A stretch of 64,000 bases of DNA. Origin: DASQHW01 sp963837155. Its GTDB lineage: Bacteria > Actinomycetota > Acidimicrobiia > IMCC26256 > PALSA-610. Shown in pieces: positions 19,139 to 29,848 of this stretch. How positions within the stretch are numbered: position 1 is the stretch's first letter; every line of letters starts with the position of its first letter. The translations under genes were made by a program, and so were the position numbers. The notes beneath the pieces were generated by a model. It saw only the letters and a list, made by a program, of their open reading frames with translations. It ran no database searches and was not told the origin of the DNA. The stretch spans positions 3,844,001-3,908,000 of the forward strand of contig CAWIMB010000002.1 of assembly GCA_963837155.1 (NCBI GenBank), read 5' to 3'.

Positions 19139-20860
19139 TCAGAGATATCCGCGAGCTTTGAGCGCTCGTACCCCACTGGCGCCAAGAATCTCCTTGACGT
19201 TGCGGTCGAGGTCGCTGTGTTCGATGTCGGTCGCGACGACCACGAAGTCGTCGGTTCGCACGAGTTCGTCGGGCCATTCCGCGTCGAGCAGCCGACGGCT
19301 TGCGCTGCACAATGTCTTCCGGACTCGCCACCAGCTCACAGTTTCGGCGAGCAGATCGCCGGCGCGTTCGACCGTGGACTCGAGGCCTTCGGGAACCCGC
19401 AGATCGACGTTGGGCAGCATGAGCGCCCACTCCGCAGAGTTCCACATGGTGTTGTACTCGTCGCCGGCGAGGGCGTCGCGGTCGGGCGTGAAGCCGACCC
19501 ACACGTCCGGCCAGTAGTTCGCGTTGTCAATGTCGTACGTCAGTTCCACGCACCAGATCGGTGTCCCCGCGTGGCGGCTCGCGGCGACAGCGTTGGAGAC
19601 GGCGGTCGGCACCCCCGCGACGACCGCATCCTCGATGGCCCTCATCAATGCGGTGAGGCTTGGCTCGGCCGATGTCCGGCGCCGAAAGATGCACGTTCGA
19701 CCGTCAGCGCGCCGACCCTCGACCAGATCCACCCGCTCGAGCGCGCCGCGAGCGGTCCAAGCGACGTCGGCTTCGACCGCGGTCTCCTGCGAACCGAGCT
19801 CGAGAAAGCCGTAGAAATCACTCAGCGGCCCGGCATTTTCGCTTCGACATCGAACGTGTCGGACGCGTCGTTGGTCGTCGTATTCGAACTCGACCCGCGC
19901 GATGAAGTTCGGACCCATGGGGGAGATCTCGTATCCGCCGAATTGTTCGAGCCACTCGACGCGTCCATCGAGCAGACCGACGCGGGTAAGGGTCGGCGGC
20001 CGGTCTTCTTCCTGGTGTGTGTACTGACGCGGATCGCTGAAAAACTCGAAACGATCGATGCCGTCCGCGCGGTACACGTGGTACGCGTTCCGGCTCCAGC
20101 GTTGCTCTCCGACGGACTCACGCGGCGCAGAGTTGATGAGTTCCTGGGCACGGGCCATATCCATTTCTCTCGTGGCGCGTTCGAACTCTGCGATGTCTTC
20201 GCGGCGCGGAAAACCCGGTGGTACGACGTATCCTTCCCGGCGGATGACGAGGCGGTTCTGGTCGTCGAATCCGAAACGCCACAGCTCGTGCGGCTCGGCC
20301 GGGTTGTCGACGCGGCGGCCCTTGGGCGAATGCGTCAACTCCCGCGCGAGCGGCTCGATGGAATACGCCTCGCCTGTCCAATGCTCCCAGCGAACAACTC
20401 TGGCCTCACACTCCTCGTCGAGCCGACGGATCCACTTCGCTGGCCCACCGAGTTCCTCAATGGCATCCGCGATGAGTCGCACCCGACCGTCGTCGTTGGT
20501 CACGAGCTCGGGCAACGGCGGCGACTGCGAGAGATCCGGATTCAACCGGTCGTCGAACGCCTGCCGCTCCTCGTCGGTCATTGCCTCGTAGTCAGCGCGT
20601 GCTTCTCGCGCGAACCGCTGTTGCTCGCGCCGCATTTGCTCGAGATCGATGCCGAATCCGTTGAACGGCGGATCGTTGAGAACTTCGTCGGGGATCGCCA
20701 TCGGCGTGAGGAGTGAGTCGATCGTGATACGCGGGCGCGGCATCGTGCTGAACTGTCGCATCGCCGCAATCGCGCCTGCGCGCATGTCGTCTGGCGCCCA
20801 ACCCGCCGAGTACCGGCGACCGAGTTCGTCGGCGAGCGTGCGCGGCCAGTCTTGGTCCAC
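19139..20860 (-). CDS. Hypothetical protein, 573 residues
   Basis: I do not recognise a family. The protein is acidic and soluble, without signal peptide or membrane segments. It has an N-terminal helical part (LADELGRRYSAGWAPDDMRA), a Glu/Arg-rich helical region at about 70-110, then a long beta-rich region rich in W, E and R (RWEHWTGEAYSIEPLARELT, LWRFGFDDQNRLVIRREGY). A C-terminal part contains CVELTYDIDNANYWPDVWVG and WNSAEWALMLPNVDLRVPEG. The repeated strand patterns look like a YD-repeat-free beta scaffold, perhaps an immunity- or SMI1-like regulator, but that is only an impression. Coding direction is chosen over the long antisense frame by amino-acid composition. Confidence 0.7.
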   Translation of the reverse strand: MDQDWPRTLADELGRRYSAGWAPDDMRAGAIAAMRQFSTMPRPRITIDSLLTPMAIPDEVLNDPPFNGFGIDLEQMRREQQRFAREARADYEAMTDEERQAFDDRLNPDLSQSPPLPELVTNDDGRVRLIADAIEELGGPAKWIRRLDEECEARVVRWEHWTGEAYSIEPLARELTHSPKGRRVDNPAEPHELWRFGFDDQNRLVIRREGYVVPPGFPRREDIAEFERATREMDMARAQELINSAPRESVGEQRWSRNAYHVYRADGIDRFEFFSDPRQYTHQEEDRPPTLTRVGLLDGRVEWLEQFGGYEISPMGPNFIARVEFEYDDQRRVRHVRCRSENAGPLSDFYGFLELGSQETAVEADVAWTARGALERVDLVEGRRADGRTCIFRRRTSAEPSLTALMRAIEDAVVAGVPTAVSNAVAASRHAGTPIWCVELTYDIDNANYWPDVWVGFTPDRDALAGDEYNTMWNSAEWALMLPNVDLRVPEGLESTVERAGDLLAETVSWWRVRKTLCSASRRLLDAEWPDELVRTDDFVVVATDIEHSDLDRNVKEILGASGVRALKARGYL

Positions 20861-20920
20861 CCCGCGATGCTCGCGGAGCAGCGAGCACGTGTCGATCGCG
20901 TGTGCGAGCGAACCCCGGGT

Positions 20921-22331
20921 CTAGCCAGCGGCGGTTGGTCGTCGATGAGCCCACGGGTGGGCCGTCTCGAGCTGCGACGCCACGCGCAGCAGCACGTCCT
21001 CGCGTCCGTACGCGGCGACGAGCTGCACGCCGATCGGCAGACCGTCGGTGTTCTCGTGCAGTGGCAGCGAGATCGCGGGCTGGCCACTCACGTTGAAATG
21101 CGTCGTGAACGGCACGAGTGCCGCGACCGGCTGCTGCGAGCCGTACGGGTCGGCCGGGTCGAAGTCGAGCGCCCCGAGCTTCGGCGGCGGTCCGCCGAGC
21201 GTCGGGGTGAGCAGCAGGTCCCAGCCGTCGGCCCACCACGACGCGAGTGCGCGCGTGTACCGCGCTCGAGGCGCTGATCGCCTGCGCGAGGTCGAGCGCG
21301 CTGTACGACGCGGCCATCGACGCCATGAACCACGTCGCCGGCTCGACATCCTCCTCGGTGAGCTCGCGGCCGAGCTTGTCACCCTGGCGCGCGAGACCGA
21401 GACGGGCGTTCGTGCACCAGCGCGCCCAGAACCGACCCGCTGCGCTCATATCGTCGAGCGCGGGTGGGTGCGCTTCCTCGACGTGGTGACCGAGCGCCTC
21501 GAGTTTCGACGCGGTGTTGCGCACCGCGGTGAGGCAGTCGTCGTCGGCGCGTGCAGCCAGGAAACCGATGCGCAGCCGCCCCGGATCGACGCCGACCTCG
21601 TCGAGGAACGGCCGCGCCGGTGATGGTGCAACAGCCATATCACCCGGACCTGGTCCGTGCGTCGCGTCGAGCATGGCTGCGGTGTCGCGCACCGTACGCG
21701 TGACGGCATGTTGCACCGACAGGCCGCTCTCGTCGCCATACGGCCCCAACGACATCCGGCCACGCGTCGGCTTGAGTCCGACGAGACCGCACATGCTCGC
21801 CGGGATGCGGATCGACCCGCCGCCGTCCGACGCGTGCGCCACTGCGACCATCCCGGCCGCGACCGCTGCCGCGCTGCCGCCGCTCGACCCACCGGGCGTG
21901 CGCGTGAGATCCCATGGGTTGTGCGTCGCGCCGTACGCCACCGGTTCTGTTGTCGGCACGAGTCCGAGCTCGGGCGTGTTCGTGCGACCGACGATCACGA
22001 ACCCGGCCTTGCGATAGCGGGCGACGAGCCAGCTGTCCGCGGCCGCAGTCCACCGCGCGTCCTTCAGCGCCTGCATCCCGTCGTGCTGCGGGTCGCCGGC
22101 ACTGTCGGCGAAGAGGTCTTTGATCACGAGCGGCACCCCGCGGAACGGACCCTCGGGTAGCGGCCCCTTCGCTTCATCGCGCGCCTTGTCGAAGCGGGGA
22201 TGGATGACGGCGTTGATCTGCGGATCGAGCTTCTCGATGCGCGCAATCGCCTCGTCAACCAGCTCGAGCGGCGACACCTTGCCCGTCCGCACCGCTTCGG
22301 CTTGCGCGAGCGCGTCGTCGGGCTCGGTCAC
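20921..22331 (-). CDS. Amidase signature family enzyme (frameshifted)
   Basis: 469 residues after repair. The Ser-cisSer-Lys triad is seen in GVPLVIKDLFADSAG (Lys) and TPGGSSGGSAAAVAAG (both serines), followed by DGGGSIRIPASMCGLVGLKP. The C-terminal half continues as WADGWDLLLTPTLGGPPPKLG and GLPIGVQLVAAYGREDVLL. An extra base near 21261 interrupts it after ISASSA. It resembles 6-aminohexanoate-cyclic-dimer hydrolase and related amidases, but substrate cannot be assigned. It lies 60 bp upstream of the unknown protein gene on the same strand. Confidence 0.85.
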
Positions 22332-22434
22332 TGCAACACCTGCTGTGCGCCTCCCCCGGTGTATCTCACAGGGCGGATCCTACGCAGCACGCAGTCAGGT
22401 CGACGCGGCGACGCTGAGAAGTAGTTTTGACGCG

Positions 22435-23130
22435 ATGAGCCACACCGGCGCTGGGCACGACTACGGGCCTGACATCTACACCGAGGCAGACGGCGACGAG
22501 AACACGCTCGCGCACCTCGGCCCGCTGTCGGCACTCGCGGGAATCTGGACGAGTGCCGAGGGGGCCGATGTCCATCCCGTCGGCGCGGGTTCCGACATCT
22601 CCGGTCCCGTGGTCGACGGCGACGAGCACAACATCTACGTCGAACGGTACGAGCTGCACCCGATCGACCCGCAGACGAACGGGCCGCAGTTGTTCTACGG
22701 GCTGCGCTATCACGTCCACATCGTGAAGCCCGGTGAGGTAGAGACGTTCCACGACCAGGTCGGGTACTGGCTGTGGGAACCGGCGGCCAAGCTCGTTCTC
22801 CACACGCTCGCCATCCCACGCGGCCAAGTGCTCTTGGCATCAGGGTCGGCGCAACCGACCGCCACCGAGTTCGAAGTCAGCGCCGAGCTCGGTTCCGAGG
22901 TGTACGGCATCCTGTCGAACCCGTTTCTCACTCGCGCCTTCCAAACGGTCAGTTTCCGCATGCGCGTGACGGTGAACGAGAACGGTACATGGTCGTACGA
23001 GGAACACACGATGATGCGCGTTCCGGACCGTGAGGGTCTCGTCGATCACGTCGACCGCAACACGCTCACGAAGATCGGCGATCCGACACCAAATCCTCTC
23101 GCGGCGCACGCGCGCCGGAGCGTCCAATAG
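22435..23130 (+). CDS. Nitrobindin-like heme-binding beta-barrel protein
   Basis: 231 residues. PLSALAGIWTSAEGADVHPV marks the first strand and GxW motif, and ETFHDQVGYWLWEPAAKLVL with HTLAIPRGQVLLASG follows as in the FABP/THAP4-like heme-binding family (former DUF1794). The C-terminal strands include TVSFRMRVTVNENGTWSYEE. The full GxWxGxG is not present, and the N-terminal insertion is longer than in mycobacterial nitrobindins, so heme binding is likely but not certain. ATG start. It is 30 bp before the amidohydrolase gene on the same strand. Confidence 0.75.
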   Translation: MSHTGAGHDYGPDIYTEADGDENTLAHLGPLSALAGIWTSAEGADVHPVGAGSDISGPVVDGDEHNIYVERYELHPIDPQTNGPQLFYGLRYHVHIVKPGEVETFHDQVGYWLWEPAAKLVLHTLAIPRGQVLLASGSAQPTATEFEVSAELGSEVYGILSNPFLTRAFQTVSFRMRVTVNENGTWSYEEHTMMRVPDREGLVDHVDRNTLTKIGDPTPNPLAAHARRSVQ

Positions 23131-23160
23131 GGTCGCGGTACGCCGAGCCGGAGGGTGACG

Positions 23161-24421
23161 ATGGCGACTGCAGCGACGAACGACCACTACACGATCATCT
23201 CGGCCGACACCCACGCGGGCGGGAGTCACGCCCAGTACCGCGAGTTCCTCGAGGAGAAGTACCTCGAGGATTTCGACGCCTGGCGCGAGAAATACAAGAA
23301 CCCGTACAAGGACCTGGCGCCCGGCGCCGACCGTCGCCTCCGCAACTGGGACGACGAGATGCGCAACGGCCAACAGGATGACGAAGGTGTCGTCGGCGAG
23401 GTCATCTTCCCCAACACCGTCCCGCCGTTCTTTCCCGGCTTCGTGTTGTTCGCTCCCCCACCGAGGCCCGAGGACTACGAGCATCGTCTCGCCGGCATCC
23501 GCGCGCACAACCGCTGGCTCGTCGACTTCTGCGGACGCTTTCCCGAGCGGCGCGGCGGGCATCGGCCAGATCTTCATGAACGACATCGACGACGCGATCG
23601 AGGACGTGAAGTGGATCAAGGAGCACGGCCTGCGCGGCGGGGTGCTGATCCAGCCCGTGCCACCGGACGTGCACGACTACATCCGTCCGCTGAACGATCC
23701 CGCGTACGACCCGTTGTGGGCCGTATGTCAGGACCTCGACGTGCCGATCAACTCGCACGGCGGTGTCGGGTCACCGCAGTATCCGAAATTTCCGTCGTCG
23801 CACATCCTGCACTTCCAGGAGCTGACGTTCTACACGCATCGCCCACTCAACTGGCTCCTGCTCTCCGGTGTGTTCGAACGCTTCCCGCGCTTGAAGTTCG
23901 TGCTCACCGAGCAGGGCGGCGGTTGGCTCGGCGATCATGCCAAGCGTCTCGACGCACTGATCATGAACATCCGCGGTGGTGCGACCGGCGAGATGCGGTG
24001 GACCGACGACATGGCGCCGCCGCGTCTCGCAAGCGAGTACATCCATCAGAACGTGTACGTCGGTGTGAGCATGGCGTCGAAGTGGGACGTCGACCGGCGC
24101 GACGTCGTCGCCGACGGCCATTGGATGTGGGGCAGCGACTTCCCGCACGACGAAGGCACACATCCGTACACGCACGAGCACCTCCGCATCAGCATGGAGG
24201 GTGTGCCCACGGAAGAGAAGCGCAAGCTGCTCGCGGGCAACGCGGCCGCGCTGTACGACTTCGATCTGAAGGCGCTCGACAAGATGGCGGCCAAGGTCGG
24301 GCCGACGGTCGCGGAGCTCGACACGCCGTTGCGTCCGGACGAGATGCCGGAGAAGCCGAACATGGCATTGCGCGGCGCCGATGGCGCGATGGCAGAAGCG
24401 CGCGCGGCGGGAGTGGTCTGA
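23161..24421 (+). CDS. Amidohydrolase-2 family metal-dependent hydrolase (frameshifted)
   Basis: 419 residues when repaired. It begins YTIISADTHAGGSHAQYREF and contains VGEVIFPNTVPPF, then after the break INSHGGVGSP, FVLTEQGGGWLGDHAKRLDA and WGSDFPHDEGTHP with the metal-binding aspartate. The DTHAGG start replaces the classical HxH, as in many actinobacterial members. One extra G near 23553 breaks the frame after FPERR; removing it restores AGIGQIFMND. A GGAGG is 6 bp before the ATG at 23161. Probably acts on a decarboxylase- or amidase-type substrate; unknown. Confidence 0.85.
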
Positions 24422-24445
24422 CACTCGGTTTTCGTCTTCGGGCGC

Positions 24446-26164
24446 TCAGTCCTCCCGTATCAGCTGATCGCGCAGCTCGCGCTTGAGTACCTTCCCCGTC
24501 GCGGTGCGGGGCAATGGCTCCGTGACGAACATGAAATGGGCCGGCACCTTGAAATGCGCGAGGCGCGCGGCGACATGGTGCTTGAGGTCGGCTGCCGACG
24601 CGACCTCGCCATCCCTGAGCAGAACAACGGCGGCGACCTCCTCGCCCAGCTCTCGGTGGGGAATACCGACGACGGCGACGTCGGCCACGGTCGAATGCTC
24701 GAACAGCGCCGCTTCGACTTCGGCGCAGTACACGTTCTCGCCAGCGCGGATCACGACGTCCTTCAAGCGGTCGACGACGTACACGAAGCCGTCGTCGTCG
24801 ACGTAGCCGAGGTCGCCGGAATGGAACCACCCGTCAGTGAAGGCTTCGGCTGTCGCGTCGGGGTTGTTCCAATAGCCCCGAACAACGTTTGGCCCGTGAA
24901 ACCACAGCTCGCCCACCGCACCGGCCGGCTGGGGTTCGCCCGCATCTGGGGCGACGACACGAGCGTCGACGACCGGGAAGACGCGACCCACGCTGGTCGG
25001 CCGGTCGAGGTAGTCGCGGCCGCGGTTGACCGTCACCGCCGACGTCGTCTCGGTCAGCCCGTACCCGTTCGACGGCGACACGCTGGACGCGAATGTTCTG
25101 TCGACGCGGTCGACGAGGTCGGGCGGCACCGGCGCTCCGCCCGAGCCCAAGGTCCCGAGGCTCGAAACGTCATACTGCTCGAGCAGGGGTGACTCGAGCA
25201 CCTGACGCATGAGGGTGGGCACCGCGGCGAGGCTGGTGACCTGCTCCCGTTCGATCAGTTGCAACGCTTCCTCGAGGTCCCACTTGTACTGCATCACCAT
25301 CTTCACGCCGAAGCCGGTCGAGATGTAGATCGTGCTGAGCCCACCGATGTGGAAGAAGGGGAACGTCATCAGCGAACACGGCGGTAGGGCGGGCGCCGTG
25401 GGGGTCGCGCCAACGCTTGCGGCCAGCATTGCGTCGACCGCGCCGAGGAACGCCGTGTTCATGAAGTTCGTGACGTGGTTGCGGTGGGTGCCGACGGCGC
25501 CCTTGGGCCGGCCGGTCGTCCCCGACGTGTAGACGATCGTGGCGTCGTCGTCCGGTGCGATCTCAACGTCGGGCATCGCAGCTGAGCGATCGAGCTCCGG
25601 CGCGACCGCCGTCCAGCTGACCGCTCCCCCGCCGAGCGCGCCTTCGTGGCGGACGACCAGCGGTTCGAGCCTCAGATCGGCGAGCTCACCGGCCAGCCGC
25701 ACGTAGCGCTCCCCGTCGAGGACGGCGAATCTCGCGCCACTGTCCTCGAGCGCGTAGCGCAGCTCGGGCGCCGTCCACCACGCATTGAGCGGTACCGCCA
25801 CCGCTCCGAGGACCTGGGTCGCCCAGAACGAGATGATCCACTCCGGGTAGTTCCGCATGCCGATCGCAACCCGGTCGCCCTTGCCGACACCGCGCTCGGC
25901 GGCGAGCCATTGCGCCAAGCCGGCGACGATGTTCCGGTGGGCTGCGAACGTGTAGCGGTCGCCGCCGAAGACCAGGAAGTCCTGGTCGGCGCGCTTGCGG
26001 GTGCCTTCCAGCAGGGCGCGCAACGACGGCGGCGCTGCGGCCCACACCCGCATCGGGAGGCCATTGACCTCGGCCTCCGCGATCTCGAACGGCGCGCCGG
26101 CCTTCGTCAGCTCTGCGATCGCTTCGCCGCGGCTCAGAGGGCCCTCCGGAGCGCCCGTCACCAC
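24446..26164 (-). CDS. Long-chain acyl-CoA synthetase-like AMP-forming ligase
   Basis: 572 residues from a GTG at 26164; a further in-frame upstream start is less likely because that segment is Cys/Ser/Arg-rich. Motifs: IVYTSGTTGRPKGAVGTHRN, NGYGLTETTSAVTVNRG, GYWNNPDATAEAF, WFHSGDLGYVDDDGFVYVVD and PRTATGKVLKRELRD. The sequence is that of fatty-acyl or aromatic acid-CoA ligases. It is intact, convergent with the amidohydrolase gene (24 bp gap) and divergent from the YVTN gene. Substrate chain length is not readable. Confidence 0.88.
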   Translation of the reverse strand: MVTGAPEGPLSRGEAIAELTKAGAPFEIAEAEVNGLPMRVWAAAPPSLRALLEGTRKRADQDFLVFGGDRYTFAAHRNIVAGLAQWLAAERGVGKGDRVAIGMRNYPEWIISFWATQVLGAVAVPLNAWWTAPELRYALEDSGARFAVLDGERYVRLAGELADLRLEPLVVRHEGALGGGAVSWTAVAPELDRSAAMPDVEIAPDDDATIVYTSGTTGRPKGAVGTHRNHVTNFMNTAFLGAVDAMLAASVGATPTAPALPPCSLMTFPFFHIGGLSTIYISTGFGVKMVMQYKWDLEEALQLIEREQVTSLAAVPTLMRQVLESPLLEQYDVSSLGTLGSGGAPVPPDLVDRVDRTFASSVSPSNGYGLTETTSAVTVNRGRDYLDRPTSVGRVFPVVDARVVAPDAGEPQPAGAVGELWFHGPNVVRGYWNNPDATAEAFTDGWFHSGDLGYVDDDGFVYVVDRLKDVVIRAGENVYCAEVEAALFEHSTVADVAVVGIPHRELGEEVAAVVLLRDGEVASAADLKHHVAARLAHFKVPAHFMFVTEPLPRTATGKVLKRELRDQLIRED

Positions 26165-26259
26165 CAAATCCTGGCACGAGCGCCGGAGTGACGCGCAGGT
26201 GATGCGCCCACTCCCGCAGCATTCGGTCACGCCACACGGCCGATCACGGGAGGCATGTC

Positions 26260-28877
26260 ATGAACCGGAAACTGCTGCTGTTGTGCATCGTCGTCCTGGC
26301 AATCGCCGGACTCCCTGTCGCCGGATTCGGCGGCGCCGTGGCCGGGGCCGCGCCCGCGCCGGCGTGGACCGCATACGTCGCGAACCTTGACAGCGACACG
26401 GTCACACCGATCAACACCGCCACCAACACCGCGGGCACGCCGATCCCCGTCGGCGACGCGCCCGCTGCGATCGCCATCACGCCCGACGGCGCGACCGCGT
26501 ACGTGGTGAACGAGGGCAGCAGCTCGCTCGTGAACGGCAGCGTGACACCGATCAACACCGCGACGAACACGGCCGGCACCGCGATCCCGGTCGGAAAAGA
26601 CCCGGTTGCGATTGCGATCACACCCGACGGCACGAAGGCATACGTCGCGAACAACGCCGACGCCACCATCACGCCGATCGACGTGGTGACGAACACGGCG
26701 GGACCGCGTTCCCCTGCCATGACGCTGCGAACATCTGCGACCCGACGGCAATCGCGATCACGCCCGACGGTACGACCGCGTGGGTGTCGAATAATGGCAG
26801 CAACCAGCTCATCCCGATCGACACGACGAGCAACACCCTTCGACCGGGATTTACGACTTCCGGGCACGTCATCAACTCCGCGGTCGCGCCCGACGGGTCG
26901 ATCCTGTACGCACCGAACTTCACGTTCGGCTCGGTGACGCGAAACGATCTCGCGACCCAGACGCAGTTGGCGCCGATCCAAGGATTCGGCGCGGGCTACA
27001 ACTTGCCGTTCGGCATTGCCATCAGCCCCGACAACCACTGGGTGTACTGGAGCGACGGCCAAGCGATCGGGATCCACGATGTCACGGACCCGAATGGCGC
27101 GAAGGTGATCACCTCGATCGGCTCATGCTGCCAGAACCACGGGATCGCGCTCACCCCCGATGGCAAGACGCTGTACGTCGGCAACTCCGGTGACAACACA
27201 GTGACGCCATTCGACACTGCGACCAAGACGCTCGGCTCGCCGATCAGCGTCGGTCAGCACCCGTGGGCCATCGCGATCACGCCCGACCAAGCGCCAGTCG
27301 CACGGTTGCAAGTGACGCGCGCGCCGATCGGCTCACCGACGACGTTCGATGCATCGGCGTCGACCGTGAAGTACGGGACGATCGCGTCGTACGCGTGGGA
27401 CTTCGGTGACGGCACGACCGACGTGACGACCACACCCACGACGCAGCACACGTACACCGGGGGTAGCTACACCGCGTCGGTGACCGAAACCAGCTCGGGC
27501 GGCACGTCGACGACGACGAGCGCGTTCACGGGCCAGACGTTCCTGCGCCACGGAGGCTCGGGCGCCCGGGCAACCGCACTCGGATCGCTCGCCGGCCTCG
27601 GTGCGCCCGTCGTCAGTGAGGTGTCTCCCGGATCCGGCGTCGTCGGCGGCGGCACGTCGGTGAACATCATCGGTTCGGGCTTCACGGGCTCAACCGCGGT
27701 GACGTTCGGCGGCACGGCCGCGACCGGCGTCACCGTGAACGGCGACAACTCGATCACCGCGACCACCCCCGCGGCGGCGGGTCCCGGGACAGTTGACGTG
27801 CGCGTCACCAACAGCATCGGCGTGTCCGCGGTCACACCGGCCGACCAATTCCGCTACCTCGGCTCGGTCCCCGCGGTGACGAACTCGTGCACCAACATGT
27901 ACTGCGCCGTCGCGTTCGGCACGGCCGGCATCTCGGTCAGCGCGTCGACGAGCAACTCGTGCAACGTCTGCAACATGACCGGAGGTATCGAGCCTCTCGC
28001 GGTCCCGTCGAAGTGCGGCTATGGGCAACCGGATCTCGTCCCCGCGGGATGGGTCCAGACCACGCAGAACAGCGGCCCACTGAGCTTCATCGCCCTGTCG
28101 GTCCAATACCAAAACATCCTCGCGGATATCTACTCGAGCAGCGACAAGGCCGCGCAACAGCTCGTGTCCGTGTGTTACCAAGACGGCACACCGCATGTCG
28201 TGAGCGGAGCGCGAACCGCGGCCGCCGCCGCGCCGTCGGCAACGACCGCCGCGACGACGACACCGAAGCCGTTCGTGCTCAAGGACTGCGTGAAGACGAA
28301 GGACGTGCCGCCGTGTGTGGCGGCGAAGACGCTCGTGGACGGCGTCGTGAACGTCACGATGCACGTGCCGGCGAGCGGCTCGACGTTCCAGATCTTCTCG
28401 AAGCCGGTGTTGATCAAGAAGCTGACGCCGGTGTTCGGGCTTCCGAGCTCGGCGATCAAAGTCAGCGGCAAGAACATGGCGGCGGTCACCGGCGCGGTCA
28501 TCGGCGGCATCCAAGCCGACATCACGAGCCGCGACGCGAAGAGCGTCACAGTCACGATCCCCGACGGTGCCCGCTCGGGTCCGATCACGTTGTTGACCAA
28601 TGGCGGGGCGGTGACGTCGCCGAAGCCGCTCTCGGTAGGCCCGACGATCACCAAGATCCCGAGTACGGCCAAGGTGGGCGCCAAGGTGTCGATCAATGGA
28701 TACTTGCTCGGTGGCGCCACCAGCGTGGCGTTCAACGGCACCCCGGGCACGATCGTGTCGGTGAAGGACAACGTAGTGGTCGCAACCGTGCCGGCCGGCA
28801 CGACGGCGGGACCGATCACCGTGACGACACCCAACGGCACGGCAACGAGCCCGACGACGTTCACACCGAAGTCGTAG
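26260..28877 (+). CDS. Secreted YVTN beta-propeller / PKD / IPT-TIG repeat protein (frameshifted)
   Basis: 872 residues after repair. A signal peptide (KLLLLCIVVLAIAGLPVAGF) leads into at least six YVTN-type blades (AYVANLDSDTVTPINTATNT, IAITPDGATAYVVNEG). Then come a PKD domain (IASYAWDFGDGTT), IPT/TIG domains (VSEVSPGSGVVGGGTSVNII, GTSVNIIGSGFTGSTAVTFG) and a Cys-rich segment with CxxC pairs (SCTNMYCAV, SCNVCNM). Two more IPT-like modules end the chain. A missing C after 26702 breaks the frame in the fourth blade. This layout is typical of actinobacterial surface proteins of unknown binding partner. A strong hairpin terminator follows 13 bp after the stop. Confidence 0.82.
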
Positions 28878-28890
28878 GCATTGTTCGATA

Positions 28891-28930
28891 GGGCCGGCGC
28901 TCGCGTTCATGACCGCGAGCGCCGGCCCTC
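28891..28930 (+). terminator. 16-bp perfect hairpin terminator of the YVTN gene
   Basis: Arms 28891-28906 and 28915-28930 are perfectly complementary and very GC-rich (AGGGCCGGCGCTCGCG), with loop TTCATGAC. It starts 13 bp after the stop codon. No T-run follows, which is usual for actinobacterial terminators. Confidence 0.85.
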
Positions 28931-28994
28931 TCGCGTCATTGACAGAGAAGTGCCCCCCACGGTCGCAATCCGGTCAACGAGAGCCCTCTCGTGT

Positions 28995-29105
28995 TCAGTG
29001 CGGCGCGCCGAGCGCTGGGAAGAGCCGCATCGTGTTGGCGCGCAACGTGTCGAGCAGCGAGCCCGACGCGTCGCCCGCATCGGCGAGGCGCGTCGACGTG
29101 ATCAC
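28995..29105 (-). pseudogene. C-terminal fragment, possibly of an amidohydrolase
   Basis: The leftward frame ends at a TGA at 28995-28997 and reads RLADAGDASGSLLDTLRAN, TMRLFPALGAPH. The L-x-x-N-x-x-R-L-F-P pattern is that seen at the C-terminus of Amidohydrolase-2 proteins. No upstream part of such a gene exists: within about 100 bp the sequence turns into the 5-prime-less TetR frame on the other strand. Read as the 3-prime end left by a deletion. The family call is tentative because only about 30 residues remain. Confidence 0.4.
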
Positions 29106-29461
29106 CAGCGCCAAGCTGCGCGTGCACGAGTTCGTCACGTTCTCGGCGCGGAACCCGCAGCTTCACCGGATCATCATGCAGGAGTCCAAAGCCGACGGCC
29201 CGCGGCATGGACTACCTCGTCGATCGACACGTGCGCCCGATCTACGAGCGAACGATCGCGCTGTTCGAGAACCTCGCCCGTCGCGGTGCGGTACCGAACA
29301 TCCCGGCGACGCACCTCTACTACATCCTCACCGGTGCCGGCCCGACGATGTTTGTGCTCGCGCCCGAGTGCCGGCGGCTCAGCAACCTCGATCCATCCGA
29401 CGACGACGTCATCGAAGCGCACGCCGACGCCGTCTGCCGCCTCTTGTTCGGCGAAGCCTGA
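29088..29461 (+). pseudogene. TetR C-terminal fragment lacking its HTH, frameshifted
   Basis: LRVHEFVTFSARNPQLHRII, MDYLVDRHVRPIYERTIALF and THLYYILTGAGPTMFVLAPE are the ligand-domain helices of a TetR protein, ending with VCRLLFGEA. The N-terminal helix-turn-helix is absent: 180 bp of unrelated sequence and a terminator lie upstream. An extra G near 29204 also breaks the frame. It cannot bind DNA as it stands. The lost part probably disappeared with the 5-prime end of the leftward gene at the same junction. Confidence 0.7.
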
Positions 29462-29482
29462 CGCCCGAACGCCCGTTGCGGA

Positions 29483-29848
29483 TCAGCCTTGCATCGACTT
29501 CGCGATGGCCGCTTCGGTCGCCTCGAGTTCATCGGCGGGGCTGAACATCACGAACTCGGTGTCGCCGTCAGCGGCGGGTGTGTGGCCCGGAGGTGTGTAG
29601 AAGGCGTCGCCGGCTTCGTAGACCTCGTCGTGGTCGCTGAAGGTGAAGATCAATCGGCCCTTGGTGACGTAGCCCCAGTGCGGGCAACTGCACTGACCGC
29701 CGGGGAGGGCGGCGAGCGTGGGCGCGAGGTCGTGGGCTTCCCGAATGGTCGTGAAGCCGATGGTGTAGCCGTCGGCGTTCGTGGAGCGGTCCTCGGCGAT
29801 CCCGAAATCCTTGACGTTCTCCGCGCTGGCGCGCGAGACCTTGGCCAT
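29483..29848 (-). CDS. Cupin-domain protein
   Basis: 121 residues, ATG at 29848 with AAGGAGAC before it. The sequence is a single cupin barrel: GGQCSCPHWGYVTKGRLIFT, EVYEAGDAFYTPPGHTPAAD. Metal ligands of motif 1 are partly replaced (HWG with one His), and motif 2 has the conserved PPGHTP. Small stand-alone cupins of this sort are often annotated as ethanolamine- or quercetinase-like, without proof. It is convergent with the TetR fragment and divergent from the HD-GYP/LuxR gene. Confidence 0.8.
   Translation of the reverse strand: MAKVSRASAENVKDFGIAEDRSTNADGYTIGFTTIREAHDLAPTLAALPGGQCSCPHWGYVTKGRLIFTFSDHDEVYEAGDAFYTPPGHTPAADGDTEFVMFSPADELEATEAAIAKSMQG

Noticed and set aside
18824..20716. 630-codon rightward frame opposite the unknown 573-residue protein
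   Set aside because: Composition is noise-like (Arg/Ser/Pro-rich start, no domain) while the leftward product has ordinary composition and strand patterns.
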